Assembly (NCBI GenBank): GCA_003223935.1
Contig: QHXQ01000093.1
Coordinates: 1 to 58,176, forward strand
Source of the DNA: Acidobacteriota bacterium
GTDB taxonomy: Bacteria > Acidobacteriota > Blastocatellia > Pyrinomonadales > Pyrinomonadaceae
Reading direction: 5' to 3'
DNA: 58,176 bases
Shown here piece by piece: positions 40,709-48,775 of this stretch. Position numbers and translations under genes: made by a program. The stretch's first letter is position 1. Each line of letters starts with the position of its first letter. The notes below the pieces were generated by a model, which worked only from the letters and a program-made list of their open reading frames with translations, searched no databases and was not told where the DNA came from.

Positions 40709-40939
40709 TTAGACCAGCGCAGGTGTCTGATCAGGAAGCGGCTCAAACTGAATCCCATGATCACCTTTGTAAGATTCGCGGTGGTCATTCTCGCCATTCC
40801 AGATCGGGAGCGGGATGCCTTTGGGGAAAGCGGCGCAACGCCGGGCAAGCGGCTGCTCGTCGTCGAAGTGCTTGCAGAAGGTGCAAACCTCACTGACGCC
40901 TGAGATCATATTGCAGTCACGCTTCACTGTACGGCTCAT
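40709..40939 (-). CDS. small CxxC protein downstream of the MuF gene
   Basis: 76 residues. It contains [26 protein letters not shown] and IWNGENDH ... [11 protein letters not shown] (in parts): a CxxCxHF ... C zinc-like site and a conserved 'H-x(n)-GDxGIxFEP' end. I recall such small proteins beside phage head genes in many genomes, without known function. Its ATG overlaps the MuF stop (ATGA), so the two are coupled. If the MuF C-terminus is a toxin domain this is the natural candidate for a partner or immunity protein; that is inference only. Confidence 0.65.
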   Translation of the reverse strand: MSRTVKRDCNMISGVSEVCTFCKHFDDEQPLARRCAAFPKGIPLPIWNGENDHRESYKGDHGIQFEPLPDQTPALV

Positions 40940-42402
40940 AGTTTCTTGCGCTTGTATTTTAGACCCAACGCCCGCGCGACGAGTTGCCAGATGCGGTGTC
41001 GCTCTTCCAGCTTCGCCTCCTTAATCGCCATTGCGCCGTTGCGCACGGCACGCTGAAGCTCGGCGACAACTTTAACACGAATCCGGTTGAATTCGCGCGC
41101 GATCTTCTGAGCTGTCTCGTTATCCCAGCCCCCAGCCGGCGGGCGCATAACATAGCTGTGAGTAGGCGTGACGACCCGCGACTCTGCGACCTCTAAGTCG
41201 GCAGCGTCGGCGATGTCCGTCAGCGAGAACGCACCCTCGCCCGGATGATTGTGCACATCATAGCCGCCGCGCATCCGCGCGATCTCCTCATCAGTGAGAT
41301 CATATTCGACCGCATCTTCATCACCCGTGAAGCTGGCGACTGGCTCGCCTTCGCTGTCGAAGAGATGCAGGTGCTCAATCGGCTCGTTTCTAATCTCTCG
41401 CTCCGTGTCCAACACCGACTGAGGGGTCTTAACGCGCGATCTTTGCGACCGCTCAGACGCCTGCTCAATCGTCTCCTTCAAGCCGCCTTGCTTGGGGACG
41501 CCCTGAAATCTGCCCGCGCTGAGATCATAAACAGCCGTGCCGTACTCAGCCTTCACCGGCACACCGCTCTTGTCATAAGCAAGCTCGGCTTGACCACTCG
41601 GGTTCTTTTTGTTGTAACCGGCAGACGTGCCCGTCGTGGCAGTCACATTACAGCGACAGTTAAATCCCCAAGGCGGAAAGTGATCATCCCAAAACGGATG
41701 ATTAGCTGGCAGCACCAAGCCATCACACGCAGCGTGTGATGGGCGCGTCCGATCATCCAGTACGGCGTGATACTCCCAATAGGGCAGATCATCAACCGTC
41801 TCTTCGAGCGCACGGCGACGCCCCACGCCATACGCCATTTGCATATTGGTTCTAGTGATCGTCTCTAAATGAAAATCGCCAAGCTCTCGATGCCCTGCGC
41901 CAGCGAGAATCTCTTTCAAGCCGGCGACGACTTCTCTCTGCGTCGCGCCACTCTCCAACGCCTGCGCGATCTCTTCCTTCATCGCCTCCAAAACATCTGT
42001 CCGGTAAACTTGGGAAACTGAAAAAGCAGCCGAGCGCGCTTCGCCCTCTAAATCATCGAACGTCTTGCGCGGCACGACGCGCTTGCGGCGGAAGTAATCA
42101 ATCGCCTCCTCTGGCGGCACATCGAAGCGCACGTCAATCGGGTCGGCGAAGCTCACTTCCTCTGCGACGTGATCGAGTGCCAGCAAGTAGGCTGCGAGCA
42201 GCCCATCGCCAAGCACGCGCGCGAGTTCGGCGAAGAGCGGATTTAATTGGGCTGAGAATTTATCGCGCAGTTGCGCGAGCTTCGGCGACTGATCAAGCTC
42301 ATCAATTATTCGTCCGAGAATTGAATCATAGACGGGCGCAGCTTTGCGAAGCGTTCCTTCTTCAAGCCCGGCTGCCTCTTCCGCGACGCGCCGGGCTGAG
42401 TT
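40936..42402 (-). CDS. MuF head morphogenesis protein with C-terminal HxHP domain, read in the -1 frame after the portal
   Basis: 488 codons, open directly from the nine-A run at 42401; the base triplet just upstream is a stop in this frame. No ATG occurs in the first 60 codons although they read as protein ([40 protein letters not shown]). The MuF core follows ([76 protein letters not shown]). The C-terminal 150 residues are an extra domain with [20 protein letters not shown] and [20 protein letters not shown], a JAMM-like H-x-H-P..S..D motif. It would be made as a fusion with the portal (see the slip site); a GTG at 42216 is the other possible start. Confidence 0.7.
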   Translation of the reverse strand, partial: NSARRVAEEAAGLEEGTLRKAAPVYDSILGRIIDELDQSPKLAQLRDKFSAQLNPLFAELARVLGDGLLAAYLLALDHVAEEVSFADPIDVRFDVPPEEAIDYFRRKRVVPRKTFDDLEGEARSAAFSVSQVYRTDVLEAMKEEIAQALESGATQREVVAGLKEILAGAGHRELGDFHLETITRTNMQMAYGVGRRRALEETVDDLPYWEYHAVLDDRTRPSHAACDGLVLPANHPFWDDHFPPWGFNCRCNVTATTGTSAGYNKKNPSGQAELAYDKSGVPVKAEYGTAVYDLSAGRFQGVPKQGGLKETIEQASERSQRSRVKTPQSVLDTEREIRNEPIEHLHLFDSEGEPVASFTGDEDAVEYDLTDEEIARMRGGYDVHNHPGEGAFSLTDIADAADLEVAESRVVTPTHSYVMRPPAGGWDNETAQKIAREFNRIRVKVVAELQRAVRNGAMAIKEAKLEERHRIWQLVARALGLKYKRKKL

Positions 42403-43778
42403 TTTTTTTCACTAAACCCGCCTCCGCTCGCGTCCTCCGGTTGCGCATCATCAACGGGCTGCGTATCTGCTTCTTTCTGTGGGAAGGGCAGCATCTCTTC
42501 GCCGTCGTCAGGCTCAGGAATCTGAAACGCGTTATAGACGAACGCGCGCGGGATCGGCAGGTACATTTGCCACAGCGTTTGCAGCACACTGGACAGGTTT
42601 TTCAAATCTGCGCCCGGCTCATAGTTAATGATCCACATCGGCGGGCGCTCGACCGGCCCGAAATTCCAGAATGTTAGCGGCCACACGAGTTTCGTGTTGA
42701 CCGCGAGCATCAAATTCTTCGCATCAACTTCCGTCTTCGTCTGCTCGACGCGCTCATGCACTTGCCCCAACGCACGCGAGCCGCCGCCCTCGCTGCCCCG
42801 GCTCGTCAGCGTCTGCCCGCGTATCACGCGCGCGATGCCGTTGTTGCAGAACTCGTCAGCGAACTCTTTGAAGCTCGACCCCATTGACGTGCGAACGCCT
42901 TCCATTATCTCAACCACAAACTTTTTAGGTACCGCAACAACGCTCTCCTCAAAGACGGCGCGGGCGGCGTCGAGTGCTAATTGCTTTTCCGACTCTGACG
43001 CGCCATCGTTATACTGCGACTTAACAGTGCCAGACCCTTTCTCGCCGTAGCGCAGCCAGTTCTTCACGTTCGCGCGCTTGAACCAACTCAGCCAAAAGAC
43101 TTTTCTGAGCAGGGGCGATCCCCATCGATTGCCATAGCGCGGGCGGTAGCTATGCACGAAGAATTTTCGCTCCGGCAGTGGCTTCTCTATATCCCAACCA
43201 TCAATCAACATGCCGGGTCTCAAGCGTAACGGGCCGGTCTGCGGATAGGGATAGATGCCGGTCGAATAGGGCGCGAGCATTCCTTCGCCGAACGTGAAGA
43301 GATGCTGCGGCTTGAATTTTACGTCTTCGATAAAGACGCGATCATTTCCATTGCCGAAGACGATCTCGCCGACTGTTACACCGCGCCCGATGAAATCAAG
43401 CGCCTCCCACAGCACGTTATCAAAACCGAAATACTTATCCGTGCCCGGCGTGATCATGAATCCTTCGAGCGTCTCTTCAATGAACTCCGCGATCTTCCCA
43501 TCGCGCCGCTTCTCGCTCGCCGGCCGGACGTGGCGCGACTTCGACAGCACGTTCTCCTTGCGCGCATCGAGGCACGACGCAACCATATCGTCCTTCTCTT
43601 CGATGTCGTCATAGATCGCCTGCGCCAGCCACGGATTGCCCCGCAACTGCTCCCAAAGCCAACTCGGATTGTCCGGCAGCCCGACGCCCACCAGTCCAAA
43701 AGCAAACGCCATGTAGCTGCCGACGCGCTCAGAGGAAAGTATTTCGCCAGACAGAAGCTCTTTTTCGTTAGGTGTCAT
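42306..43778 (-). CDS. portal protein (Mu gp29, DUF935 type)
   Basis: 490 residues in the zero frame. Portal ring at the head vertex. DUF935-like features: SSERVGSYMAFAFGLVGVGLP, WLAQAIYDDIEEKDDMVASC, GFDNVLWEALDFIGRG, the FVHSYRPRYGNRWGSPLLRK strip and WLRYGEKGSG. The last 30 residues after the A9 run ([20 protein letters not shown]) are basic and not protein-like, whereas the -1 frame over the same bases continues as a normal portal C-terminus. I therefore think the product mostly ends in the -1 frame, fused to MuF. It lies 16 bases after the methyltransferase remnant. Confidence 0.85.
   Translation of the reverse strand: MTPNEKELLSGEILSSERVGSYMAFAFGLVGVGLPDNPSWLWEQLRGNPWLAQAIYDDIEEKDDMVASCLDARKENVLSKSRHVRPASEKRRDGKIAEFIEETLEGFMITPGTDKYFGFDNVLWEALDFIGRGVTVGEIVFGNGNDRVFIEDVKFKPQHLFTFGEGMLAPYSTGIYPYPQTGPLRLRPGMLIDGWDIEKPLPERKFFVHSYRPRYGNRWGSPLLRKVFWLSWFKRANVKNWLRYGEKGSGTVKSQYNDGASESEKQLALDAARAVFEESVVAVPKKFVVEIMEGVRTSMGSSFKEFADEFCNNGIARVIRGQTLTSRGSEGGGSRALGQVHERVEQTKTEVDAKNLMLAVNTKLVWPLTFWNFGPVERPPMWIINYEPGADLKNLSSVLQTLWQMYLPIPRAFVYNAFQIPEPDDGEEMLPFPQKEADTQPVDDAQPEDASGGGFSEKKTQPGASRKRQPGLKKERFAKLRPSMIQFSDE
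42365..42438 (-). other. putative programmed -1 ribosomal frameshift signal
   Basis: On the minus strand: GGAGG (42438-42434 and 42425-42421), 11 bases, nine A (42409-42401), 3 bases, and then a stem AGCCCGGC/GCCGGGCT (42397-42390 with 42372-42365, loop of 17). This is the dnaX arrangement (upstream Shine-Dalgarno-like stimulator, A-rich slip site, downstream hairpin). In the zero frame A-AAA-AAA precedes ACT; after -1 slip the next codon is AAC. Confidence 0.65.
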
Positions 43779-43794
43779 AGTTTCGTGCGAGCAT

Positions 43795-44082
43795 TCAGCC
43801 CTCTTTCAAGAGCCGATTCGCTGCGACCTCGCAATGACTTTCTTCAAGCTCAACGCCGACCGCGCGCCGGCCCAATCGTTTCGCCGCAACGAGCGTGGTG
43901 CCCGAACCGGCGAATGGGTCATAGATCAAGTGCCCGCGCCGCGAGTAGGTACGCATCAACCACATGATCAATGCCAAATTCTTTTGCGTCGGGTGCAGCG
44001 ATCTGCCGTCGCGCGTGTTCGGAAAGCGCAGCACGCTGCGCGGGTAATACTTATTCGAGACGCTGCCTACTGCATCACTCAA
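43795..44082 (-). pseudogene. C-terminal remnant of an N4/N6 DNA methyltransferase
   Basis: 95 codons, TTG start overlapping the terminase stop. It holds only the C-terminal part of a beta-class methylase: YYPRSVLRFPNTRDGRSLHP, TQKNLALIMWLMRTYS and the SAM-binding YDPFAGSGTTLVAAKRLG with VGVELEESHCEVAANR. The DPPY half that should precede it is absent, since the upstream bases code for terminase. In-frame reading upstream stays open for 16 more codons within terL. It may be a relic, or a SAM-binding module retained for another use. Confidence 0.7.
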
Positions 44083-45914
44083 TAAGCACCCGCGAGCGCG
44101 CTGCCCATCTTCACGCCAGTTGATTTGAATTCAATCTTGCCGACATAACTCGTAACGATCACGTACCAAGCAAGCGCGACGGCAATGATTTCGTCGTCGT
44201 GATAACCGCTCTTCGCCTCCATTCGGTCGCCGTTCTGGATGAAGACCCGCGCTTCTTCGCATAGCTCCTGTGAGCACGTTCTGAATTCACCCTCGCGCCA
44301 AGCCTTCTCCAGCAGCCCGATCACAAGGCGCTTCAAACGATCCGTCATGGCGACGCCGGGTCGCGCGCGCAGTAGCGCCTCTTGAATCTTGGTCTTACCC
44401 TGATCAATGTCGCGCTGAGTCTGCACGTCAATCGCTTTGTACAGGCGATGGCCGTAGCCGAGTCTTTCTACTTCGAGGATCGCAGCCTCGCCCATGTTCG
44501 ACTCAATGACGATCTCCGCATCGTTGTATCTATCAGAGCATTCGCAGACCATCTTTGCCTGCGCATCTTGCTTGGCGTAGCCGCTCCAACGATGGACGTG
44601 CTCGCCGGTGTTGCGATCAATCACAGCGATAGCGGCAGGGTCTGCACCCTCAATGCCCATCGAGGGATCGAGTGAGACGACATATTGATGCCCCGGCACA
44701 ACGGCGCGCGGGTCGCACTTCACAATCGTGTATGACTGATCGAAGACAGTGCCGCCCGTCTGCGCGAACGGGTCAACGTCATTTTCAGGGTATTCGACGC
44801 GAAACTTCTTCGCGCCCTTTTTAGCGATCTCCTGTCGTCGCCATGCGAGGCAAGCCGCGACCTCATCACAATGCCACGCGGCATCGGCATGTACGTAGCC
44901 ATTGATCTTCAGATGCGCGAGGATCGCTTCCGCGCAATCACGCTCAGACTGCAAAGGTAAGCTCTGCTGCTCTCGCTCTTCGCGCGTATAGCTTGTCACC
45001 CGCGCGGCGTTGAAGCCGGCGTCGTCCAACTCTTCGAGTTGCTGCTTCGGACTCAGTAAGAACCAATTGAGATCGCCATTTTGCACAAACCTCGCGCCTT
45101 CGATCCGATAGTTGCGATTCCACCACCACTCGAAGAAATGCGCGCGCGTGCCGCCCTGCCTTGACTTCCCTTGCGTGTACTTGCGATGAAACCAATCGCC
45201 CACGCCCTTCGCCGTTGACTCACCGGAAATCTTTCCGCCTTTCGTGGCGTCGCACAGCGCAGTCGCGGCCGTCTCCGGGTCGCCGCGCCAGAAGGGAATT
45301 TCTGTCAGGTGCAGACGTGTGATCGTGTCGCCGCGCCCCTTCTCTTCCTGTCCGGGCACGACCGCAGAGACTGTAATGCGCGAACCTGTCACGCCTTTTT
45401 CTTCGTCATCAAATTCGAGTTCGGCTTTGGTCGAGTATTTTTTGTTCGGGCGTATCTCATCACGCAAGTTTCCATACATCTCCTTAACCGCTTTGAAGAG
45501 AGCACGAAGCGTGTCAGGGTCTTGCGCGACCAAGCGGACGTGATGCCCGCTCTCCATGATTGCGTCGGAGAGATAGTCAGCCGTGTAATAAGTCGAGATG
45601 CCGAGCCGCCGACATTTCAGAGTGAAATCTTCAAGGCTTGTATCCGCGCTCGCCTCGATACTGGCAGCCAACAATTCCTGCTGTGCATCGTTCAGCTTCA
45701 GCGACTTCAGTTTGTTCCTGTCGAAGGCGTCACGAATCTTAATTTCGCGCTCAAGAAAGATGCGCTTGCGCGCCGGCCACCCTACTCGATACCAATCGAG
45801 CGAATACATCTCCGGCTCAATCTCAACGCCCGCCGAGGCCGCACGCTGATCCGCCTGCGCCAGCAGTTGATCTAGCGAAGCGCCAGTCTTTTTAACAACC
45901 TTACGACGTGGCAT
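44079..45914 (-). CDS. terL: terminase large subunit (Mu gp28-like)
   Basis: 611 residues. Packaging motor and nuclease. The ATPase part shows FTLKCRRLGISTYYTADYLS as adenine/P-loop-like region of this branch and HLTEIPFWRG as Walker B/C region. The nuclease part has YVVSLDPSMGIEGADPAAIA with the catalytic Asp, VIESNMGEAAILEVERLG and HDDEIIAVALAWY. Size and motifs fit the Mu gp28 group of headful terminases. Its first codons overlap the DUF3486 stop by 14 bases. Confidence 0.9.
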   Translation of the reverse strand: MPRRKVVKKTGASLDQLLAQADQRAASAGVEIEPEMYSLDWYRVGWPARKRIFLEREIKIRDAFDRNKLKSLKLNDAQQELLAASIEASADTSLEDFTLKCRRLGISTYYTADYLSDAIMESGHHVRLVAQDPDTLRALFKAVKEMYGNLRDEIRPNKKYSTKAELEFDDEEKGVTGSRITVSAVVPGQEEKGRGDTITRLHLTEIPFWRGDPETAATALCDATKGGKISGESTAKGVGDWFHRKYTQGKSRQGGTRAHFFEWWWNRNYRIEGARFVQNGDLNWFLLSPKQQLEELDDAGFNAARVTSYTREEREQQSLPLQSERDCAEAILAHLKINGYVHADAAWHCDEVAACLAWRRQEIAKKGAKKFRVEYPENDVDPFAQTGGTVFDQSYTIVKCDPRAVVPGHQYVVSLDPSMGIEGADPAAIAVIDRNTGEHVHRWSGYAKQDAQAKMVCECSDRYNDAEIVIESNMGEAAILEVERLGYGHRLYKAIDVQTQRDIDQGKTKIQEALLRARPGVAMTDRLKRLVIGLLEKAWREGEFRTCSQELCEEARVFIQNGDRMEAKSGYHDDEIIAVALAWYVIVTSYVGKIEFKSTGVKMGSALAGAY

Positions 45915-46479
45915 ATTTCTCTTTCAAAAAGTCGTTGAACTTCTTTGCGTGGCGCTTGAAGAAGGCTAAGCCCTCAACGTCTGCGCCGAGATACTCAAGC
46001 AAATCGGCAGTGAACTCGACGCCAAGCGCGGCGCGGTCAATAGCTGCGCCGCGCAACTTCTCGCGCTCTAGTTCAAGCTGCTCGCGCTGTAAATCTAAAC
46101 GCTTCTCTTGTAGCTTGCGCTTCTGTTCCTGTTGGCTGACGCGCAGGAGCTTCATCGGGTCTTGCGTAATGACCTCGCGCGTGGCTGTGAGCAGCCGATC
46201 CTCGACCGTCTGCATCACGATCTGATATTTATCACCGTCTTCTTGCTTCAGGTCTGCAAGCAACTGCTTCGCCTGAAAGCGTGCCAGCCGGTAACGCTCA
46301 GCCAGTTCATTGCCCGTTGCTTCGCGCCAACGCGCCAATGAACTCTTCGCTAGTTTCTTATTGAAGGTGGATTGAAATGCGGTTGAGAGTTCGCGGTCTG
46401 TCGCCCCGTTTAGAATACCGGAGATAACAAACTCGAACTCCTCATCTGCGAGGTCTCTGACAACATGTCGTCGTGGCAT
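45901..46479 (-). CDS. DUF3486 protein (Mu gp27), probable small terminase
   Basis: 192 residues. N-terminal helix-turn-helix-like part (EEFEFVISGILNGATDRELS, SLARWREATGNELAERYRLA) followed by a long coiled coil (RLDLQREQLELEREKLRG) and a final FFKRHAKKFNDFLKEKY helix. This is the DUF3486/gp27 pattern. In Mu this protein sits before the large terminase and is thought to recognise the packaging site. Overlaps terL and the gp26-like gene. Confidence 0.85.
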   Translation of the reverse strand: MPRRHVVRDLADEEFEFVISGILNGATDRELSTAFQSTFNKKLAKSSLARWREATGNELAERYRLARFQAKQLLADLKQEDGDKYQIVMQTVEDRLLTATREVITQDPMKLLRVSQQEQKRKLQEKRLDLQREQLELEREKLRGAAIDRAALGVEFTADLLEYLGADVEGLAFFKRHAKKFNDFLKEKYATS

Positions 46480-46859
46480 TACTCAACTCGCGCGATGCCG
46501 GGATGATCCGCTATGCCGTCTTGGAAATTGATGCCCGCCGTCGTAATGCGCGCGCAGACCACGTCCCCCATCTCATCATCGCTGTCACAGTCGGCATATC
46601 GCTGAATCAACTTTGCCTGCTTCACTTCGTCCAGTTCCTCTTCAGCAGTGGAAGGGAAGAGCCGGATCAGCCGCAAGGAGCGCAGATAGTCAACCTCTTC
46701 CGCCAGCCGCCGCCGCGTGAGCGGATAGTTGCGACTGTCAAGCAGGTGGATCAAGACGGGCAGTTCGACGGGTCGGGGGCGAGCCTGATAGAGAAAACAG
46801 ATGATCCACCCACGCACACGCTCGTTACGCTGTCGTTGCTGTTCTTTCGGTCTCCACAT
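46479..46859 (-). CDS. gp26-like protein (VpaChn25_0724 family)
   Basis: 126 residues. Winged-helix-like: LPVLIHLLDSRNYPLTRRRL, EVDYLRSLRLIRLF and the ending ARITTAGINFQDGIADHPGI. This recalls the Mu gp26/VpaChn25_0724 family ending ('LT.rG.dvA.G....PGv.rp'). The acidic loop between (EEELDEVKQ) is an insertion. It overlaps the DUF3486 start by one base and the upstream stop by 35. Confidence 0.7.
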   Translation of the reverse strand: MWRPKEQQRQRNERVRGWIICFLYQARPRPVELPVLIHLLDSRNYPLTRRRLAEEVDYLRSLRLIRLFPSTAEEELDEVKQAKLIQRYADCDSDDEMGDVVCARITTAGINFQDGIADHPGIARVE

Positions 46860-47268
46860 TTTTTGATTTCTCTATGGCCATCACTCTCTCGGTGAGCTTG
46901 TGTATGTCAACCGCCACATGCGCGAGTGTCGTCCCGCCACTGTCTTCAATACTCGCAATTCGATCCGTCAGCAATCGAACGTTCCCGCTAAGACTGTCGC
47001 TTGCGTCGGCGTTCACCCGTTGCAGAATTTCAATCGTCTCGGTCGCCCGACGCTGCTCGACTGCGATTGACTGGAGTACCTCTGCGAGCCGGCCGAGCGC
47101 CTCTGCCTCTTTCTCTCTGATTGCGCTCTCACCGGCGCGTATGTCTAGCTCGCGTAATCTGACTTCCTTCCACGTCGGCGCGAGCTTCAGAATCGTGGCA
47201 AGTAACAGAGCCAGCAGGACTGCCGTTGGCCCATAGGTTAAGATTTGTGTGATCTCGATGCTGCTCAA
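46825..47268 (-). CDS. membrane-anchored coiled-coil protein (Mu gp25 position)
   Basis: 147 residues. One N-terminal transmembrane helix (GPTAVLLALLLATILKL), then a long coiled coil with regular heptads (AIREKEAEALGRLAEVLQSI, VEQRRATETIEILQRVN). DUF2730/gp25 of Mu has the same form and place. It may be a holin-like or Rz-like lysis protein, but this is not shown by the sequence. Confidence 0.7.
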   Translation of the reverse strand: MSSIEITQILTYGPTAVLLALLLATILKLAPTWKEVRLRELDIRAGESAIREKEAEALGRLAEVLQSIAVEQRRATETIEILQRVNADASDSLSGNVRLLTDRIASIEDSGGTTLAHVAVDIHKLTERVMAIEKSKNVETERTATTA

Positions 47269-47335
47269 TAGCTTTAGTCCTGCTGGCTCCTAGTTCGTTC
47301 TTGTGTCTTGGTGTGGCTGGAGATGCTCGCTCGAA

Positions 47336-47719
47336 TTAGTTGCGCGGCACTCTCGCCACACGCCCCCAAAGCCCTGCATCGGAACTCAACCCGTCCACGT
47401 CAGGCTTCTCGAAGACCGCGCCGTGCCCACGTTGTTTGAGCCGTTGCGGGCTGTACTTGTATGCGCTTCGACCGTTCAGCATGAAGCGTGGCAGACCCGC
47501 GCCAGCCGTGTCGTTCTCTTCATTCTGCAACGCGCTCGCATAGCGCAGCTTCAGGTCAAGCGTCCCGACGTGCGCAGTATCGAGATGGATGCTCTCGGCG
47601 CGTTGCTTGACCACTGCGGCGCGTGGCGCGCTGGCCGGCGATGCAGACTGAGCCATGCAGACGAACGAAAAGACGATCACGATCAGGCACGTAATCAATG
47701 CCGCGAAAATTTTTCTCAT
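47336..47719 (-). CDS. small exported protein of unknown function
   Basis: 127 residues from the ATG at 47719, 11 bases after GAAGGAGG; the longer open frame (to 47869) is Arg-rich and overlaps the previous gene. A signal peptide (IFAALITCLIVIVFSFVCMA, with a possible lipobox-free cleavage at AQS) and a mature part that is basic and small. It sits with gp25 and the coiled-coil protein where Mu and its relatives keep lysis genes. Confidence 0.6.
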   Translation of the reverse strand: MRKIFAALITCLIVIVFSFVCMAQSASPASAPRAAVVKQRAESIHLDTAHVGTLDLKLRYASALQNEENDTAGAGLPRFMLNGRSAYKYSPQRLKQRGHGAVFEKPDVDGLSSDAGLWGRVARVPRN

Positions 47720-47798
47720 CAGCTTCTCTTGTCCTCCTTCTTCCTTTCGTGAACTTCGATTGCGAGGCTGGTTATCAGCCAGCCCCGCAGTTAAAGAA

Positions 47799-48269
47799 TT
47801 ACTCGCCGCTCGCTGTCGCGCCCGTCTCATCGCTCGCGGCCGGCGCGGCCTCGACTGTTGCCGACGCATCCGTCTCGTCAGTCGTGGACGTGCCGTCCGC
47901 AGGCGGCGCGCTCGTCACCCCGTCGTCGGCGACGGGCTGCGGCGGCACCGCATCCTGCAACGATCCGGTCGCGCTCTTCAGTCGCTCAGACGCGCCGCGC
48001 AGATTCGCTACGATCTTATCGAGACCCGACAGGTCGATCTCCGCGCCCGACGCTTGCTGCTCTTTCAACGCCACGATCTCGCTCTCAAGGTCTGCAACGT
48101 GACCATCTGCCGCATCCACTTCGGTCGAGAGCGTGCCGACTGCTTCATTCAGCGCCGCGACCTTCTCGTCAATCTGCTCCTGCGTGATCCTCATGCGCTC
48201 TTCAAACTCCTTTCTGGTTATGAACTGCCCTTGCCACAGTTGTGTAATTACGTTGAAGAATCTCGCCAT
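47799..48269 (-). CDS. coiled-coil phage protein, first gene of the late operon
   Basis: 156 residues. N-terminal amphipathic part (ARFFNVITQLWQGQFITRKE), a 70-residue coiled coil (EEFEERM ... VAALNEAVGTLSTEVDAADG) and a disordered Ala/Ser/Thr/Asp tail. Good ribosome site (GGGGAG). It is the first gene after the promoter motif at 48431 and the leader element. Unknown function. Confidence 0.65.
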   Translation of the reverse strand: MARFFNVITQLWQGQFITRKEFEERMRITQEQIDEKVAALNEAVGTLSTEVDAADGHVADLESEIVALKEQQASGAEIDLSGLDKIVANLRGASERLKSATGSLQDAVPPQPVADDGVTSAPPADGTSTTDETDASATVEAAPAASDETGATASGE

Positions 48270-48335
48270 GCCTGCATCTCCCCTTCAGAGTTGCTGATTC
48301 AAATCAATCGGCATCGTGACGACCTCAGAAAAGAA

Positions 48336-48385
48336 AAGTCCCGCCAACTCCTTAGCGGAGCGGCGGGCTTCTCGTGAGCCTCTTA
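48336..48385 (-). terminator. repeated leader/terminator element, copy B
   Basis: Minus strand: AAGAGGCTCACGAGAAGCCC then GCCGCTCC, a loop and GGAGTTGGCGGGACTTTTCTTTT (in pieces). The first part matches copy A at 40144-40190 base for base over about 20 positions. Stem and T-run make it an intrinsic terminator or attenuator. It lies 45 bases after the promoter at 48431, within the leader of the late operon. Confidence 0.75.
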
Positions 48386-48430
48386 GAGAAGATGTCAGAC
48401 CCTCTGGCGGGGTTCGTTTGTGCGTCGCGG

Positions 48431-48460
48431 AGTGTAGCCTAGCTGCGAGGACTAAACAAA
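48431..48460 (-). promoter_or_regulatory. prophage promoter motif, site 2 (late operon)
   Basis: Minus strand: TTTGTTTAGT (48460-48451), 14 bases, TACACT (48436-48431). TTGTTT-17-TACACT. The gene order then is leader element, coiled-coil gene, gp25, gp26, gp27 and terminase, so this is the likely late promoter. The terminator of the CsbD gene ends 5 bases before it. Confidence 0.55.
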
Positions 48461-48464
48461 GCGA

Positions 48465-48497
48465 AAGCGACGGCAGGAGAGTTTCCCGCCGTCGCTT
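48465..48497 (-). terminator. terminator after the CsbD-like gene
   Basis: AAGCGACGGC (48465-48474) pairs with 48488-48497 around a 13-base loop; on the minus strand CTTTCGCTTTG follows. It begins 22 bases after the CsbD stop. Confidence 0.7.
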
Positions 48498-48518
48498 CCG
48501 GTTTTGTGCGAACATCGC

Positions 48519-48719
48519 TCAGCGCAGATGATCGCGTGCACTGTCGGACGCTTCGCCGACCCGATCATCAGCTTCGCTCAAGCCCTCTTTCATCTCGCCT
48601 GTGGCTTGGCGCACGCGCCCCTCCGTCCGCAGCTTGTCGTTGTCTGCGGCGTCGCCGATAGCTTCTTCCAGCTTGCCGGCCGACTTCTCTTGTTGACCTT
48701 CTTTCTTCGCGTCACTCAT
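48519..48719 (-). CDS. CsbD-like stress protein
   Basis: 66 residues, ATG after GGGAGG. CsbD pattern: DAKKEGQQEKSAGKLEEAIG (first half) and TEGRVRQATGEMKEGLSEAD. CsbD-like proteins are small, disordered, hydrophilic and induced by stress in many bacteria. Mu has none. The gene has its own promoter motif (48776) and terminator (48465) inside the phage, so it is a moron-type gene, perhaps expressed in the lysogen. Confidence 0.85.
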   Translation of the reverse strand: MSDAKKEGQQEKSAGKLEEAIGDAADNDKLRTEGRVRQATGEMKEGLSEADDRVGEASDSARDHLR

Positions 48720-48775
48720 AAAGATAGACCTCCCTCTTTGGTTTGCGTTGTTGTTTGTGGGGGCTTGACGGCGAG

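Noticed and set aside
48285..48515. 76-codon minus-strand frame
   Set aside because: It spans the CsbD terminator, the promoter motif and the leader element, and is Arg/Ser-rich.
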